From assembly GCA_914767715.1 (NCBI GenBank), contig OU612066.1:37114283-37178282 (forward strand): a stretch of 64,000 nt of DNA. Reading direction: 5' to 3'. This DNA comes from Membranipora membranacea. Taxonomy: Eukaryota > Bryozoa > Gymnolaemata > Cheilostomatida > Membraniporidae. A model generated the notes under the pieces. That model saw nothing but the letters and a program-made list of their open reading frames with translations. It made no database searches and was not told the origin of the DNA. A program made the translations under genes and the position numbers. Below are positions 48,801-61,330 of the stretch, in pieces. Every line of letters begins with the position of its first letter. Position 1 is the stretch's first letter.

Positions 48801-50185
48801 TAATGTTTCTTTCAGGTGCAAATGGTTCTTTATGCGTTGACTGTGGATGGTCTGAGCAGTGTTGGTCCTTACTGGATGATTTGAGTTTTGACTTCCTGCT
48901 GTGAAGGGTATTATTGTTTGGTGATCCACTATGGCGTGGTGAATGGGAAGGCCGGCCGTGGGATTGGAAGGATAGTGGGATAAAGCGTTTGCCTGGTTTT
49001 GTTGAGTGGAAGTGTGTGGTGTTGGTATGGAGGGGGAAACATGAGCACCAGTGCCGTAACTTTGTGTTTTTTCAGCAACCTCTGCATACGTTCAAATTTT
49101 CTGGTAGATGGAAGATTCCAGTTGTTGTTTTACACAGAACAGTTGATGGTTAAATTTCTGCTCGATAGTTTCTGAGAAATGGCTCAGGTGAGCACGTAAT
49201 GTGTCATTAATGGTCCGATGTTTCTGCTCTCCTGCATTTGTTGGATGTTCTTGGCCTGGTTATTGACTACCTCTTCCAGTTCTTGAATTCTTGACTGCAG
49301 TGACTTGTTCAATGCCTTGCACATATCTAGACTGCAGTCAGGAATTTTGGTAGGTGGTGAAGAAATTGGTGGGTAAGATCTTAAGTCAGAGATTGGTGGA
49401 GGGATCGATTTATTGAGAGGAGATCTTGATCTTGATCTTGATTTTTCTCTTGATTTCTTTGGTGGAATGAGTTGGTCATGTCTTCCTGTCTCAGCTTGTC
49501 TCCTGTTAAAGGTTGCAGATTTAAGCTGTTGGTTGATGGGAGAGGAATTTGTTATAGTGGTTCGAACATGAGTGATATCTATGTCAGACTGGATAATAGG
49601 AGATGAAGTGTTGAGGATGGGTGATATAAGACTGGCGGTATTGTTGATTGGGCTCTGGTTTTTGACTGGGCTCTGTTGGGAAGGGGTGGTGGGATGGGAT
49701 GGGAAGGCAAACCCTTTGATGACTCACTTTCAATGTTTGATGAAGTTGATGGGACAGGGTGAGTTGGGAGCGATGGCTCAGTAGATTCATCTTTGCTATG
49801 TGTGAAAGATGGGCTATTGATTGATGTATCCATATTACTTTCGTCTGAGATGCTATCTCTTTCATAGTTTTTTACACTAGCCAGAGCTGTGTGGCAGATT
49901 GATTGATAATCCTGGTTGGCAGCATCAACAACGTGATGAGACATCTTAGACCTTAGTTCCTCGTAGTGAGGCATTAAATAGTTAATATCTGAATTTCTGT
50001 TCACCAAAATAGTGGATGTCGTATCTTGTCCAGATAATATGGCACTTGGTTGACATGTTCCTCAGTTGATTTAGGCTTCATTGTGAAAACCAGTGTAGGA
50101 TCAGGGGAAGATGAAGTACTATCCGAGTCTAAGTCACTGCTATTCTTTTTCCGCGCTCGGTGAAAATGTTTTATCATTTGTTAAA
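45841..50185 (-). mobile_element. CR1-like LINE, nearly full length, degenerate (ORF1 plus endonuclease-RT ORF2)
   Basis: Read right to left. An ORF1-like region starts near 50178 (MIKHFHRARKKNSSDLDSD), with a Ser/Pro/Thr-rich stretch at 50007-49579 and a coiled/basic end at 48609-48376. ORF2 begins at about 48383. The endonuclease frame is open for 324 codons (KIAHLNIRGLTSKIDEV, FCLSETFLNES, VIILGDFNVDLSHN, YSSSDHFLVM). The RT is then broken: KSIPMGKSTGPDQIS (47153-46914), SSSQSGFRTAHSCSDAV, a damaged motif A, GVLQGAILAPTLFQIYINDL (motif B) and YAYADDTVFVA (motif C, 46684-46445). The C-terminal region is at 46308-46048. The 3' end is a (TA)n tail at 45841-45855. It lies between the two AA15 genes. 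Confidence 0.85.
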
Positions 50186-52039
50186 TATTACTAGTATAGG
50201 TTTTACTATAAACAATGTCAGAGCAGTTTTTTATTGCTGCTTGCTGCATTGCTCACAACAATTAGACTTTTTCTCTTTTACGCTTGATGGCTGAAACAAT
50301 ATTCATCAGCAATCAAACGTGTACAATGTTATAGATTCTCAAGAACTTTAATTCAGGCACCACCACAAAGATCCTTTTCAAGGAACAAGAAGGACAATCC
50401 CTTTGCTGACTATTCATAGGATTTAGGTACTCTGAAAACAAAAAGTACAAACACATGTTAATACATCAATCACACTACCATATAAACAATATGATAGCCA
50501 TTATAAAATCAGTGATATGAGAAATTCAATGATGAATTTATGCGAGAGCTCTGCAAAAAATATGCCTGAATTGTAAAACAACCAGTTTGAGCAAGTTAAG
50601 ACAAACATGCGTATTTGTATGATCAGAAGGAGCTGCACACTCCACCATACAATCTGCTGATCACTACTGAGAATAAATTAAATCTAATGTCTTGGTTGCA
50701 ATATATACCTTCGAGCAACACTTTTAGTTTGGAAAAGCGTGAAGCTGCTTCTCTATATTGAAAGGCAAAGATTTTCATGAATTATTCTTTAAAGATAGTC
50801 TCCTGATATTTTTGTTCTTTGCTGTTGAAAAGGTTTGTCTTGATGCTTATAGTACATATTTTGCTAGGGCGGGTTGTATTTCATCATTGTAAATTATCTT
50901 GATACATCGAAAAACATAGGCTTCATCATTTAATGGCCTTTATCTATTCTACAGAAAAGTTTGCGTTTTTTAAAGCAAAACACTATCCCACCATATCTTT
51001 TTGATATGGTGAGACATCGCAACCTAAAATTTTAATTAAAGACGACAAAAATGACCAAAGCAATACCATCTCCGAGCTAGTTCTGCAGAAGAAATGCAAT
51101 ATTTTGACACTTCAGGGTAACACTTATCTGTAGTTTGAGAGATTGCCCTCCTTTCTCATCAATGAAATTTCATAGCCTGCAGCATCAAAATTTCTGCATA
51201 ACTACTGCACAATTCGCTGCCAGACTATATATTGCTTTGGTCCTTCCGTAGTATTTAACTCGTACACATTTTGAAAGCTTGATAAATATGTGATCAGTCG
51301 AACAACCTAATTCAGCAGGCATCAATCAGAGTCCACCGACCAGTCCATGAGCTGTGTGAAAGTTCTAATTGACTGATTGAGTGCATTTTTGAAATATTGA
51401 AAAATAATCGATCATCTGATCCAATCAATCAAATAGCCATTGATAAATTCCTACTCCTGTATAGATATCATCACTGCATAACTCACAATTTTTCAGACAA
51501 TCTGTCTTACTGGCTTTTCTATTCTAGAAGACCTGCTAGAATAAGGTATTTTACACATTGGGGTTCACCTTTTTGCAGCCTTTTGCATAAGTCCTGTAGC
51601 ATTACCAACAGTATTGTCCTTCTATATCTCAAAGCTGACATTCTACAGCCTAGCCCACATGGGGTTTATAGTCGTAATGTTTGTTGTCCACCCAGCTGTG
51701 TAAAATTGCAACAATGATGTTTGCAACTATTGTGGTTTGAAATGACAATAGTCCAGGTTTCAGAGTCTAAACTATGACAATGTATTCAAGCACAAAATGC
51801 CTTTCCACATATCTATTCTTCTTAAATGTTGCCATTTTATAATTTTTTTCTCCACTCCTACTGTTGCGCTTAGAGTAACAATGATACCCAATATAAATAA
51901 CCCAATATTGAGTCAAGGCATTCATGCATTATTTTGCAACAAACTTCACTTTTCTTTGTATATAAGCTGCAGTAATTTTCTGTGCTTGATCAAACTGTCT
52001 TTTGATTCATACTTCTCAAGATCTTCTACAGGTGAAAAT
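50186..52039. other. Intergenic, upstream of AA15 paralogue 2
   Basis: No gene recognised. The promoter and 5' UTR of the AA15 gene lie at the right end. No sequence similarity to the upstream region of paralogue 1 is obvious except near the start codon. Confidence 0.4.
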
Positions 52040-54980
52040 ATGGTGTACCTTGTGTCTCTGCTGATGGTATGCAGTCTCTTTATCGTCGCTGTGGAGGTAA
52101 GCTGTTATTAGGAACCCTAAATAAATATTGATTCTAAAATTCTCTTATATATGTGATTACAAGTACAAGTTTTGCTTGATATACTACAATGACCAATTCA
52201 GTTTGCTTAGAAGTTTTCAAAATCTTCATAATTTTTTTTGGACAGGGCCATGGATATCTTAAGGATCCCATATCCAGAAACTTTGCAATGAAGCACAAGG
52301 ATATGGATGAGCTTTGGTGTGGTGGTGGCAGAGTAAGTCAAGCGTGGCACCATTATTAGTTTATGCCCGTCATAATTGAGGATAATTAGAATCTGTTTTA
52401 GCCATTGAGTCATTTTTGGACCCATGTCTTCTGCTTTTCTGTCTCTGATACATAAAATATGAAAAATGATAAAAAATCTTACCAAAACAAATGATGAAAC
52501 TTTATAGACAATGCATTTCATTTATCAGGAACAAAAATGGAATGAAATGTTGATATTTGCAGAATCAGCGACAAAATGGAGGAAAGTGTGGCTTATGTGG
52601 AGATGGTTATACTGCAGAAAGAAAACATGAAAAGGGAGGGATATATGATAATGGAGGTAAGACAAATACTACTATCTTAGCAGATCAATGACTTCTCTAT
52701 AATTATTGTGTGCACTTCTACAATTGCTAATTGTAAACAGTGTAAATTTCAGGTAAGTAGATAACTGGTATTTAGCAAAACAAACACACCGATTTGTGCA
52801 TACACACTTGATCCTTAATACTACAACATTGATTGAAGGCTTTTTGATTCAATCAATAAACATTCTAACAAACTAATTGAAAATCAACAAACTGTCATAT
52901 ATTGATTGATACTAAACTATGCTTTACATTTAAGAGAAAATAATGAAAACTTACAGACAAGGAGATGTGATTTCTGTCAATGCATTCACAACAAACCCTC
53001 ACTGGCCAGCAACGTACGAATTCTACCTATGTGAAGATGGGGGCAATCTCTCTTTAGAATGTTTTGAAAAGTAAGTATTGTGATCAACTGGGTGTTTAAA
53101 TTGTTTTGTTATGTTAATTCATTATATGAATGGCTCCATGTTTACAAAATATCAAGTCGATTCCACTGAAGTCCATCGACTAATGGGGTTGTTGGCTCTA
53201 AGGTTAACTCCTACCTGAGTATTGTGATATGTAGCCGCATTAAGTGTTGAGGAAATATCAAATTATACAAATTTGAGTGAAGCTCATAGTCTGTAGGAAC
53301 AATCATTTTGGCAAAGATTTCACTTAATGTTGATGACCATTATAATTTTTTCATCTCAAAAGGAATAAACTGTCAGCTGTTGATGGTTCAACATCTCTAC
53401 CTCAAATTATACCTGACCCAGCACAAATAACAAACACAGACAACTTCTTCAAGCTGAGATTACCAAAGGACCTTACATGCGAACACTGTGTGATGAAGAT
53501 GGTCTACTACAATCCAAGTATGTACAAATTATTTTATTTGATTGAAGCACTTTGGATTTGTAGTGATTTGTTTAATAAATCCTTTACAGATAAACAGATT
53601 ACTTGTTATTGCATTACCGCCAGTGGCTAATAGCCCATAAAAGAAGTAACATTATCTATAAGAGAAGTCATAAAGAAAATATATATTTAGTGTGTTTGAA
53701 GTTTGTTTAGTAATAAATAAAACAAGATGTTTCATGGAATTATTTATGAGTCAGTTCAGAAATGTTTAGTGTATAATTGGCGCACTATGGACAAAAATTG
53801 AAAAGTTTAAGAAGTATGCCGTTTCATGGCTCATGCAGCTTGCACCGAGTTGTAAAATTCAAGAAGTTGGTGTGGGAAAATTGAAGTAATACTACAATCA
53901 ACCCAAAATGATATTGTGGCGAGACAAAATAGTTCTGCAGAGAGGGTAACTGAAAAGTTTTCAGATAGGAATTATCCCAGCGCCTTTTGAGCATCTGCAG
54001 CTGACCCAGTGATCATCTTTCTAATAAATTTTTCTAGTTTGCACAGCACCTCCATTTATTTGGGTTATATTATTATGAATTAGCACTAAAAACCTGCATC
54101 AAAATGTGAAACTCACCAATGAATTGCCACTCAAAAAACAAGCTCGAAACACGAATGTGAATATATATCAGTAATCATATGACACCACCGAAGGCTATAA
54201 ATGCAATATGCTACAGATTTTCGAGCATTTAAATTTTTCGAATTACAATTTTTCAAATATTTAAGAACATTTCCGTAGTTTTTTTAAAACTGACCAGTGC
54301 AATAGCTTGGCTTTTCCAGCTAGCTTTTGATCCAATTTGTGATTTATTTTTTCCTTTGAGCAGTAGTTTGACAGGCCTCTCATCGGTAGAATAGGGTGGC
54401 GTACCTTTGTGATTTAATAATCCTAAGAACAATACAATGAGATGCATCCCCTGTCTTTGCTGCTGACTATAATACTATCTGCTATGCACAAAGTCAAAAT
54501 GGATATTTCATTACACAAATACTAAGTTTTTAATTTTATGTCCATAGAAAGATACCACAAGATATCATATCCATAATGATATTCAGTATAAATGTTTAAA
54601 ATATCTTTATGTTAAGTGTTTACAATTGTAGTGCTACTTATTTTTGCTTAAAATAAGACGAGGTGGCAAACCTATTCTGCCCTGCTCAAATTGTTAGAAC
54701 TATTTATTTGTAAAATTGTGACAGAGAATTTTTTTGTCACCACCACTCTCAACACAACCCTCAAGAAAACTGGAAATGTTTTCCATTCTCTCTATTATAT
54801 TATATTCTTATTGCAGGGCAAAAAAACCAGGTTTATGATCAGACCTTCATCAACTGTGCAGATGTGGCTGTTAAACCTGCAAATAATCTCAGAGCAAACA
54901 ATCAAGGGAGCCAGTGGAACCAGGAGAAACCACCCAACAAACAATATAGTGGAAGAACATGTAGAGGAAAACCATGTTAA
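52040..54980 (+). CDS. AA15-type lytic polysaccharide monooxygenase paralogue 2, canonical (230 aa)
   Basis: Exons 52040-52096, 52246-52332, 52563-52656, 52935-53070, 53363-53517 and 54817-54980, phases 0, 0, 1, 2 and 1. The signal peptide MVYLVSLLMVCSLFIVAVEG would be cut before HGYLKDPISRNFA, exposing His1 (CAT 52249-52251). The second brace His is in ERKHEKGGIYDNG (52626-52628). The axial aromatic is Phe in DQTFINCADVAV (54846-54848). Other AA15 landmarks are WCGGG, GGKCGLCGDGYTAE, KIMKTYRQGDVISV, ATYEFYLCEDGG and LRLPKDLTCEHCVMKMVYY. A short C-terminal extension ends in RTCRGKPC. AA15 enzymes cleave chitin and sometimes cellulose by copper-dependent oxidation, outside the cell. No fused CBM. 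AATAAA at 55110-55115. Substrate is inferred from family. Confidence 0.92.
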
Positions 54981-56805
54981 TCTGAAACACTAAATGTACC
55001 CATCATACCCATCATACCCATTTTACCCAAGTAATAATAATTCACCATCCTGCAACTTAATTCGGTAGAGAAAATTCAAGAATAGCTTATTATGTCAATC
55101 GTGTCTACCAATAAAATGTGTGTTTCAAATATTATTCGATTCATCAATATCTATCTCCTTATGAGTTTGTTACATACAATGCAACATGATTAGTATGATA
55201 CTATACAACTGCCTTGCCATTTCAAACCGCAAAAAAATCTACATCCAGTTTAGATCATAGATTCCCTCATAGCCAGGCTCTACCTACAGGATTGAACCTA
55301 TTAAAGAACAAAGTCAATGCCACAACCCCACTACTAGGCCATGAAAACTTATTATATTAATTTTTCTTCATACTCATTGTTGGTATTGACCCTATCACTA
55401 TTATCACCCATGTAACCAATCCACAGCCACTTCTGGCCCCATTTCCATCCAGCTAGAGCCGATTTCATGGCTTAACAAAGATATGGTGAGTGCTAGTTGC
55501 CATTAATGTATTCTAGACTTTAATTAATTAATGTGTAATAATAATCTTTATCCAGCACAATTAATCTTTCTGTATGCACTGCCTATTGTCACTGGTGCTT
55601 CCTAAATGAGATTATTACTATGCATAAGCATCAATTACAGAGACGTGTCAGGGATCCATCCCTGAGTGGCAGAAGTATTCATTGATCAGTTTGTATTGTG
55701 CTTACATGATAGGTTAGTTCTTCTGCACCGATGAAGTAACTTATTATATTGCAACAAAATGAAAATTAATGAAATTTCAGCACTATAGGACTGCAACCCC
55801 TATCAATTGCCAAACTTTGTGATGCAGAACTAATTTGCTGCTCTAGAAAATGATTATCTTCTGTCAGAGAACTCAAGAATTCAAACAGTTCATCATCAAT
55901 CTGGAAGATTACTCAGACTGGAGCTGCTTAATCATGATAAACCTAACACATCTAAAACATCAGAAGGCCAATCAGCTAATGGGCTATATCTTATCCACAG
56001 GTAAGGTTGGCATTTCATGATGCAAACACTCATTTATTTGTTGTTCATTGTTCAAAACATTCATTGGAAGATATCATAAAAGTTATTGATCCAAAGTTTC
56101 CATCATTCATGACTAGATACTGATATTAATTCTGCAAAGTGTTGGGATTGTAGATTGATGTTTATAAATCTTGTTAACTTGAGATATCAGAATACACAGG
56201 GATTCATCAGCTAATGGCCCGGGTCTGATATAAAGGCGAAGGAGTTTAAAAAGCTAGTACTCAAGAATTTTAATTAAAATATGGTGAGACATGGTAGCTT
56301 CAATTTAGGAATTAAATTGAGTACATTTTAAAAGCTTGGATTAAATGCGCTTGATCGCACAAAGTGTGTCGACAGACATCATTTGGGAGTCAGCCAACAA
56401 GCTCATTAGCTGAGTGGAATAACTTCACATATCTCTGCGATATGAGTTTTATACCCAGTATTTTTCTTTTGCCCCTGATAGCAGCTCAAGATTCCACTAC
56501 TGAGAGTGAGATTACAAATTCATAATTATCTGTCAGCCTATACAAATTCAGAGATGAATTTTAGATTGTTGCAAAATATTGGTTCACTTGTATAAATGTT
56601 TATCATGTTATGTTTCTCATGCTGTATCTATCCGGTTTGACACCTTGCAAAATAGTGAATTGTTTTACTAAATTTTATTCCATACCATCTTGTCTAGATT
56701 TGAGCACCTGACCATGTATTCCTTTAATTCATAGAAGTGGTTAACCAACAAGTTGAATCACAAAATGTGATACATGGTGTTATTACACTCTTTCATTTGT
56801 TTCAG
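54981..56805. other. 3' UTR of AA15-2 and intergenic DNA; possible first exon of the next gene
   Basis: An AATAAA lies at 55110. A strong donor (CACAG|GTAAGG) at 56000/56001 follows a short open stretch ending MGYILSTG in the phase (1) needed by the exon at 56806. It lacks an obvious signal peptide, so I do not call it a gene part. Nothing else was recognised. Confidence 0.35.
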
Positions 56806-59800
56806 GGATTTTTTCCTTGGGTGAATACTGCAGCTACTACAGAAACATCTCCGGTTCTTCAGCCCATACCTTGTTAATTCTCTGCCACCCTCTTGATCCA
56901 GCTCGGTATATAATATGTGGTTTCTCGGAGCCAATGGTTATGCGCTGTCCAATAAATGGTGAAGTTTTCCCTGTCTCTACTCATTCAATGTTGGAAACAA
57001 ATTGTCAACCAGCATCACAGGATCCGCCATGTATTAACCCACTTTCAACAGCACCAAAAGGTAAGAGCATTAATTTTTTTGTTATTGTTTGTTTTTTGTA
57101 AAGTATTACTGATTATCCTAAATGTGCACTTATGTCAGTATCATAATAATATACACAAAAAAACCTAGACATAATTGTCTCTTTTTATTAAAACTTCATT
57201 GGCATGACATTAATTTGATAACAATGTGTTCCAAAATCAGCCATCGAGGAAGAAAGGAAAAAAAGTCAATCAAGATGAAAAAAAAATTAATCGGTAAAAT
57301 GACTTTGAAGTGATTCATGCCCAATATTTGAACATTATTTGAAGGGTTTATTGTTAAAAGTAGAAGTTGAATATGTCTCTAAGAATCAAATTGCTTGAAA
57401 AATCATAACTCCCTTTAATGTGGTGAGTTCAGTTCAGCCAGTAAAATATATCACAGTGAATTAACACGCTATCATTGCCAATGGTTAACAGATATCATTT
57501 TTTTCTTTCCAGTATTTCCAGTCCTGCTTATGCTAGGCACGCCAAATTTTGACCGATTTTGCCATGCCACTCACTCTTGAAGGGGATTTTTTTGAATAAT
57601 GGACAAACTATGGAAAACATCTCTTATGACTAATTTTTTTATTTTTCCTCATTTTAGGGCTGCGCCAATACCAAAATCTTGTTCTGCTCATACTGTGCAG
57701 GTCACTCAAAATCCATTGAACAATGCTCATATACTATTGAAAGTTAAATTCAATAACCAGCAAATTAGGAATAAGCTTCATTTCGATTTCCTTTCGAAAT
57801 TTGATGCCAATGGGAAAAAATAAGTTCTGCAGTGCTCAGCCCTAATCTGGGGGAAAAACACATTTAATTCACTGTGATGTTGTGTACTGGCAAAGGTAAA
57901 AGGTGCTGATACTTCATTTATTATTTCCAGCAAGTGACATCGAGTGTTTTGGATAATAGCTATCAACCTGAATTAGCTTTTATAGATTAAAACTATGAAA
58001 CTATGAAAACCACATATGAGGTTGCGAGAGAAATTAAATGACATGCAAAAAATATAAGTTAGTAAATGTTGTCAATGATGTTCCTGGACTCACCTTATTT
58101 GTCATCACATACTTAAATCTGCTCAATACTTCAGATAGTTGACGCTTATAATATTGACCTTAATAGTAGGATTGATTTAATCGCAGAGGTACTTTCTTTG
58201 AATTATGTGGCACTACTCACCTTTGCTACACAATCTAATTTGAGATTCATGAGCACGGGATACTGAGTTTTGAGGGATTTGATGGCAAAATGAATCTTGA
58301 AATAGTCTGGCTGGCCAATAGTGCAGGGTCTTATCACACTTCAAAGTATTGCATATGTACTGAAAAACCAGATTCCAGACTTTATTGCTTTAATCCTTCT
58401 GTAATTGTTAGTATGATATCTCAATTTTCAAATCTTTTTAATTTCTATTGCTTGTAATGTCTAACAGACATTTGAAGTTTGAACCTCTTGAATATTTTGC
58501 GTTGTGTCACAGTGATCCCTGAGAGTTTAGAAATATTGTTTTTTTTAAATTGGGCCCTCTAGGCAAGATCATTGATCTGTTTGATTATTTTTTGATTATT
58601 TGCATCTGAAACTCTGAACAAAAAATCCAATGTTTTAGGCCTCTCATATTGAATTGAGTCCTGCTGTGATCAGGTCAACTCTGACTCCTTAGGAGTGCGT
58701 CATCAGCCATACAAAAACCGAATTATCCATAGTTACATAAGATAATGGTCTTGTAATGGTGCTTGCTTCATCTATTTTATCACATCCCAGTAATTGAAAC
58801 CCCAAAATTCAGAAAGCTGACATTCAAGTTTGTTTTCAGTTCGATCAATAGCATGAAATTATTTAGATCTTGATCAAAGCTATTGTTGATTATGGCTACA
58901 AAGAATTTTGTTTGCTAAAATTGTTATTTTTTTATATAAAACATGCACTCCCGTTATTCATAAGCAAAGAGGGTCTATCTGTAATTTCTTCAAAAAATTG
59001 TTTTCTTTGTTATGCAGATTAAGCTATTTCTCAGCTTTCTAACTCTATCAATAAGTCTCTGAAAATCCTACTAGAAAGTGGAAAAAAAAACATGTTTGAA
59101 ATTTCCTTAATTATGCAAATTGTTTCGAGCAAATAAGGTCTATAAGATTTTTGTTTCTCAGTTGCAATGAAAGCCATGCTCAATTGACTAAGGATGCATT
59201 CATTTGAACAAGGCAAGTACGATGCTAATGACTGTGCATGCTAACAATGAGTCGTTTTGAAACACAATTGATGCATATAGACCATTTTTGCCCGTGGAAT
59301 TGACCAAATCTTTTGAACCACTTGTTTGATAATTAATTAATTAACGTCATATGAATCATCTTAGTATTTCCCATATCAAAGCATTTTCAATTTAATATTA
59401 ATGTTAAGGTAATGTCAAAGACCGATCCAAATATCAGCATTTCATATACCGTTGGAAAGCTGCCAAGCTACTGAAAATGAATACCTGAACAAAAACTTGA
59501 TTCAATGACGTAGTGTCATTTTAGGGAGGAAATGAGGCAGAAAACGCTGTTTTTGTCAAAGCAGATGGAGGAGTCAAATTAAATGCAAGAAATTTCAAAC
59601 CAGGTGGAATGCACACTTAGAGATTGCGTTCATCGTAAAATTTGATTTTCTTTGATATATGACTAGTCTAAACTGACTTTTTACGTCACGCCATACAATG
59701 CATTTATTTTTGTGAAGCCGTGAAAATATGTGAAATTTCAATCATTAATTCAGAACAGATCATAGGCTCGAAAGAAAATTAATTTTGATTTTCCCTTAGA

Positions 59801-61330
59801 GTACACCTCAAATGGCATACCTATTAACTTTCAACAAATTAGCCTGCATATTGCGAAAACAGTAGACTCTCGAATACAGCTAATATTTTTTGCAATTTTT
59901 GCATAACATCAAATGTGCTGTCCAAATGACCATTATTGTGGCCAAACAAAGTTTTTTTGAAAGTTCTCACATACGAAGCCGCTTTTATTACCCATGGTGC
60001 ATGCAGGAAATGCCAACAGGTTTTTTCACTGCATCTTCGTTTTTCTTGAATTTAACGCAAAAGAATGCCAAAAAACAGCTATTTTTTGGGACTTTTGAGG
60101 TGTTTTTGGCCATTCTTTTGCGTTAAATTCAAGAATAACGAAGATGCAGTGAAAAAATCTGTTGGCATTTCCTGCGTGCACCATGGGTAATAAAAGCGGC
60201 TTCGTATGTGAGAGCTTTCAAAAAAACTTTGTTTGGCCACAATAATGGTCACTTGGACAGCACATTTGACGTTATGTAAAAGTTGCGAAAAATATCAGGT
60301 GTATTCAAGAGTCTACTGTTTTCGCAATATGCAAGCTAATTTGTTGAAAGTCAATATGTATGACATTTGGATTGTACTCTAAGGGAAAATCATAATTAAT
60401 TTTGTTTCGAGCCTATGATCTGTTCTTAATTAATGATTGAAATTTCACATATTTTCACAGCTTCACAAAAAAAAATGCGTTGTATGGCGTGACGTAAAAA
60501 GTCAGTTTAGACTAATCATATATAAAAGAAAATCAAATTTTACTATGAACTCAATCTCTTAGTATACATTCCACCTGTTTTGAAATTTCTTGCAATTAAT
60601 TTGACTCCTCCATCTGCTTTGACAAAAACAGCGTTTTCTGCCTCATTTCCTCCCTTCAATGACACAACGTCATTGAATCAAGTTTTTGTTCAGGTATTCA
60701 TTTTCAGTAGCTTGGCAGCTTTCCAATGGTATATGAAATGTTGATATTCGGATCGGTCTTTGACATTACCTTAATTAGAAATTTGAAAATTTGAAAAACG
60801 TGTTTTCCTGTGAATTTTGTAAGCCAGTTATTACCCGTGACAACCATAATTTTGTAAATCTAAGCATGATTTGAAAAATGTAGAACATTCAAACTGCAAT
60901 GAAACTAAGAAATGTTTCCGAGGTATTGATCTTGGCATTATTGATGATAAATGCAAAAAAGTTAGTTAGGAGCATGAACATTTCCACTCACAGCTCAAAG
61001 ACTAAATAAAGCATCTGTATAGGGCAGGGGTATTCAGCTTGATTGTTTCACCCTTTTGAACAATTATTTTTGTTTTCAGATGTGGATGCAGTCGAACAAC
61101 CACCAGTTCATGAAGTAAGGTACTCACCATCTCGCGATGGCACTTGGGCAATCTTCTCAAACCCTGACCATGAAGAGAGAGTATGTGGCTCAGAGTGGAG
61201 TAAGACTGTCACACATGGTGTCACTTCTGTACCTGCTTGTCAGGTTCAGTGTATGATCCAGCAATGCAACTGTTTCATGTATCAAGGATATGAGTCACAG
61301 GCAGGAGGTAACTGCACTCTGTTCGTCTGA
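56806..61330 (+). CDS. Extracellular protein with CBM14-like chitin-binding exon and PAN/apple exon (5' end not found)
   Basis: Exon 56806-57060 is symmetrical (phase 1-1, 85 codons). It encodes six cysteines spaced about 17, 10, 9, 18 and 8, with the core DPARYIICGFSEPMVMRCP and NGEVFP; this fits a peritrophin-A/CBM14 chitin-binding fold. Exon 61080-61330 joins in phase 1 (G|AT) and gives DVDAVEQPPVHEV, ERVCGSEWS, VPACQVQCMIQQCNCFMYQG and GGNCTLFV, then a stop. That is a PAN/apple-like cysteine pattern. An alternative donor at 61307/61308 could skip the stop and continue. The signal-peptide exon upstream is not identified, so the gene is incomplete as annotated. Its 4-kb intron contains the large palindrome. 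Proximity to two AA15 genes suggests a shared chitin theme, but that is inference. Confidence 0.65.
59404..60774. mobile_element. 1.37-kb foldback element (near-perfect palindrome) with TTAA ends
   Basis: Left half 59404-60075 and right half 60105-60774 are inverted copies with only scattered mismatches. They run from TTAAGGTAATGTCAAAGACC at the left end to its near-perfect reverse complement at the right. The loop near 60089 is only about 40 bp, next to the shared block GAATTTAACGCAAAAGAATG. TTAA at both ends suggests piggyBac-type target choice. A solo arm of the same family lies at 19100-19483. ORFs inside are spurious. Confidence 0.92.

Noticed and set aside
48914-49784. Plus-strand ORFs opposite the LINE ORF1
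   Set aside because: They are antisense shadows of the Pro/Ser-rich ORF1 of the minus-strand LINE.
59890-60126. ORF in the large palindrome
   Set aside because: It spans the hairpin loop and has no homologous features; low-complexity and palindrome driven.
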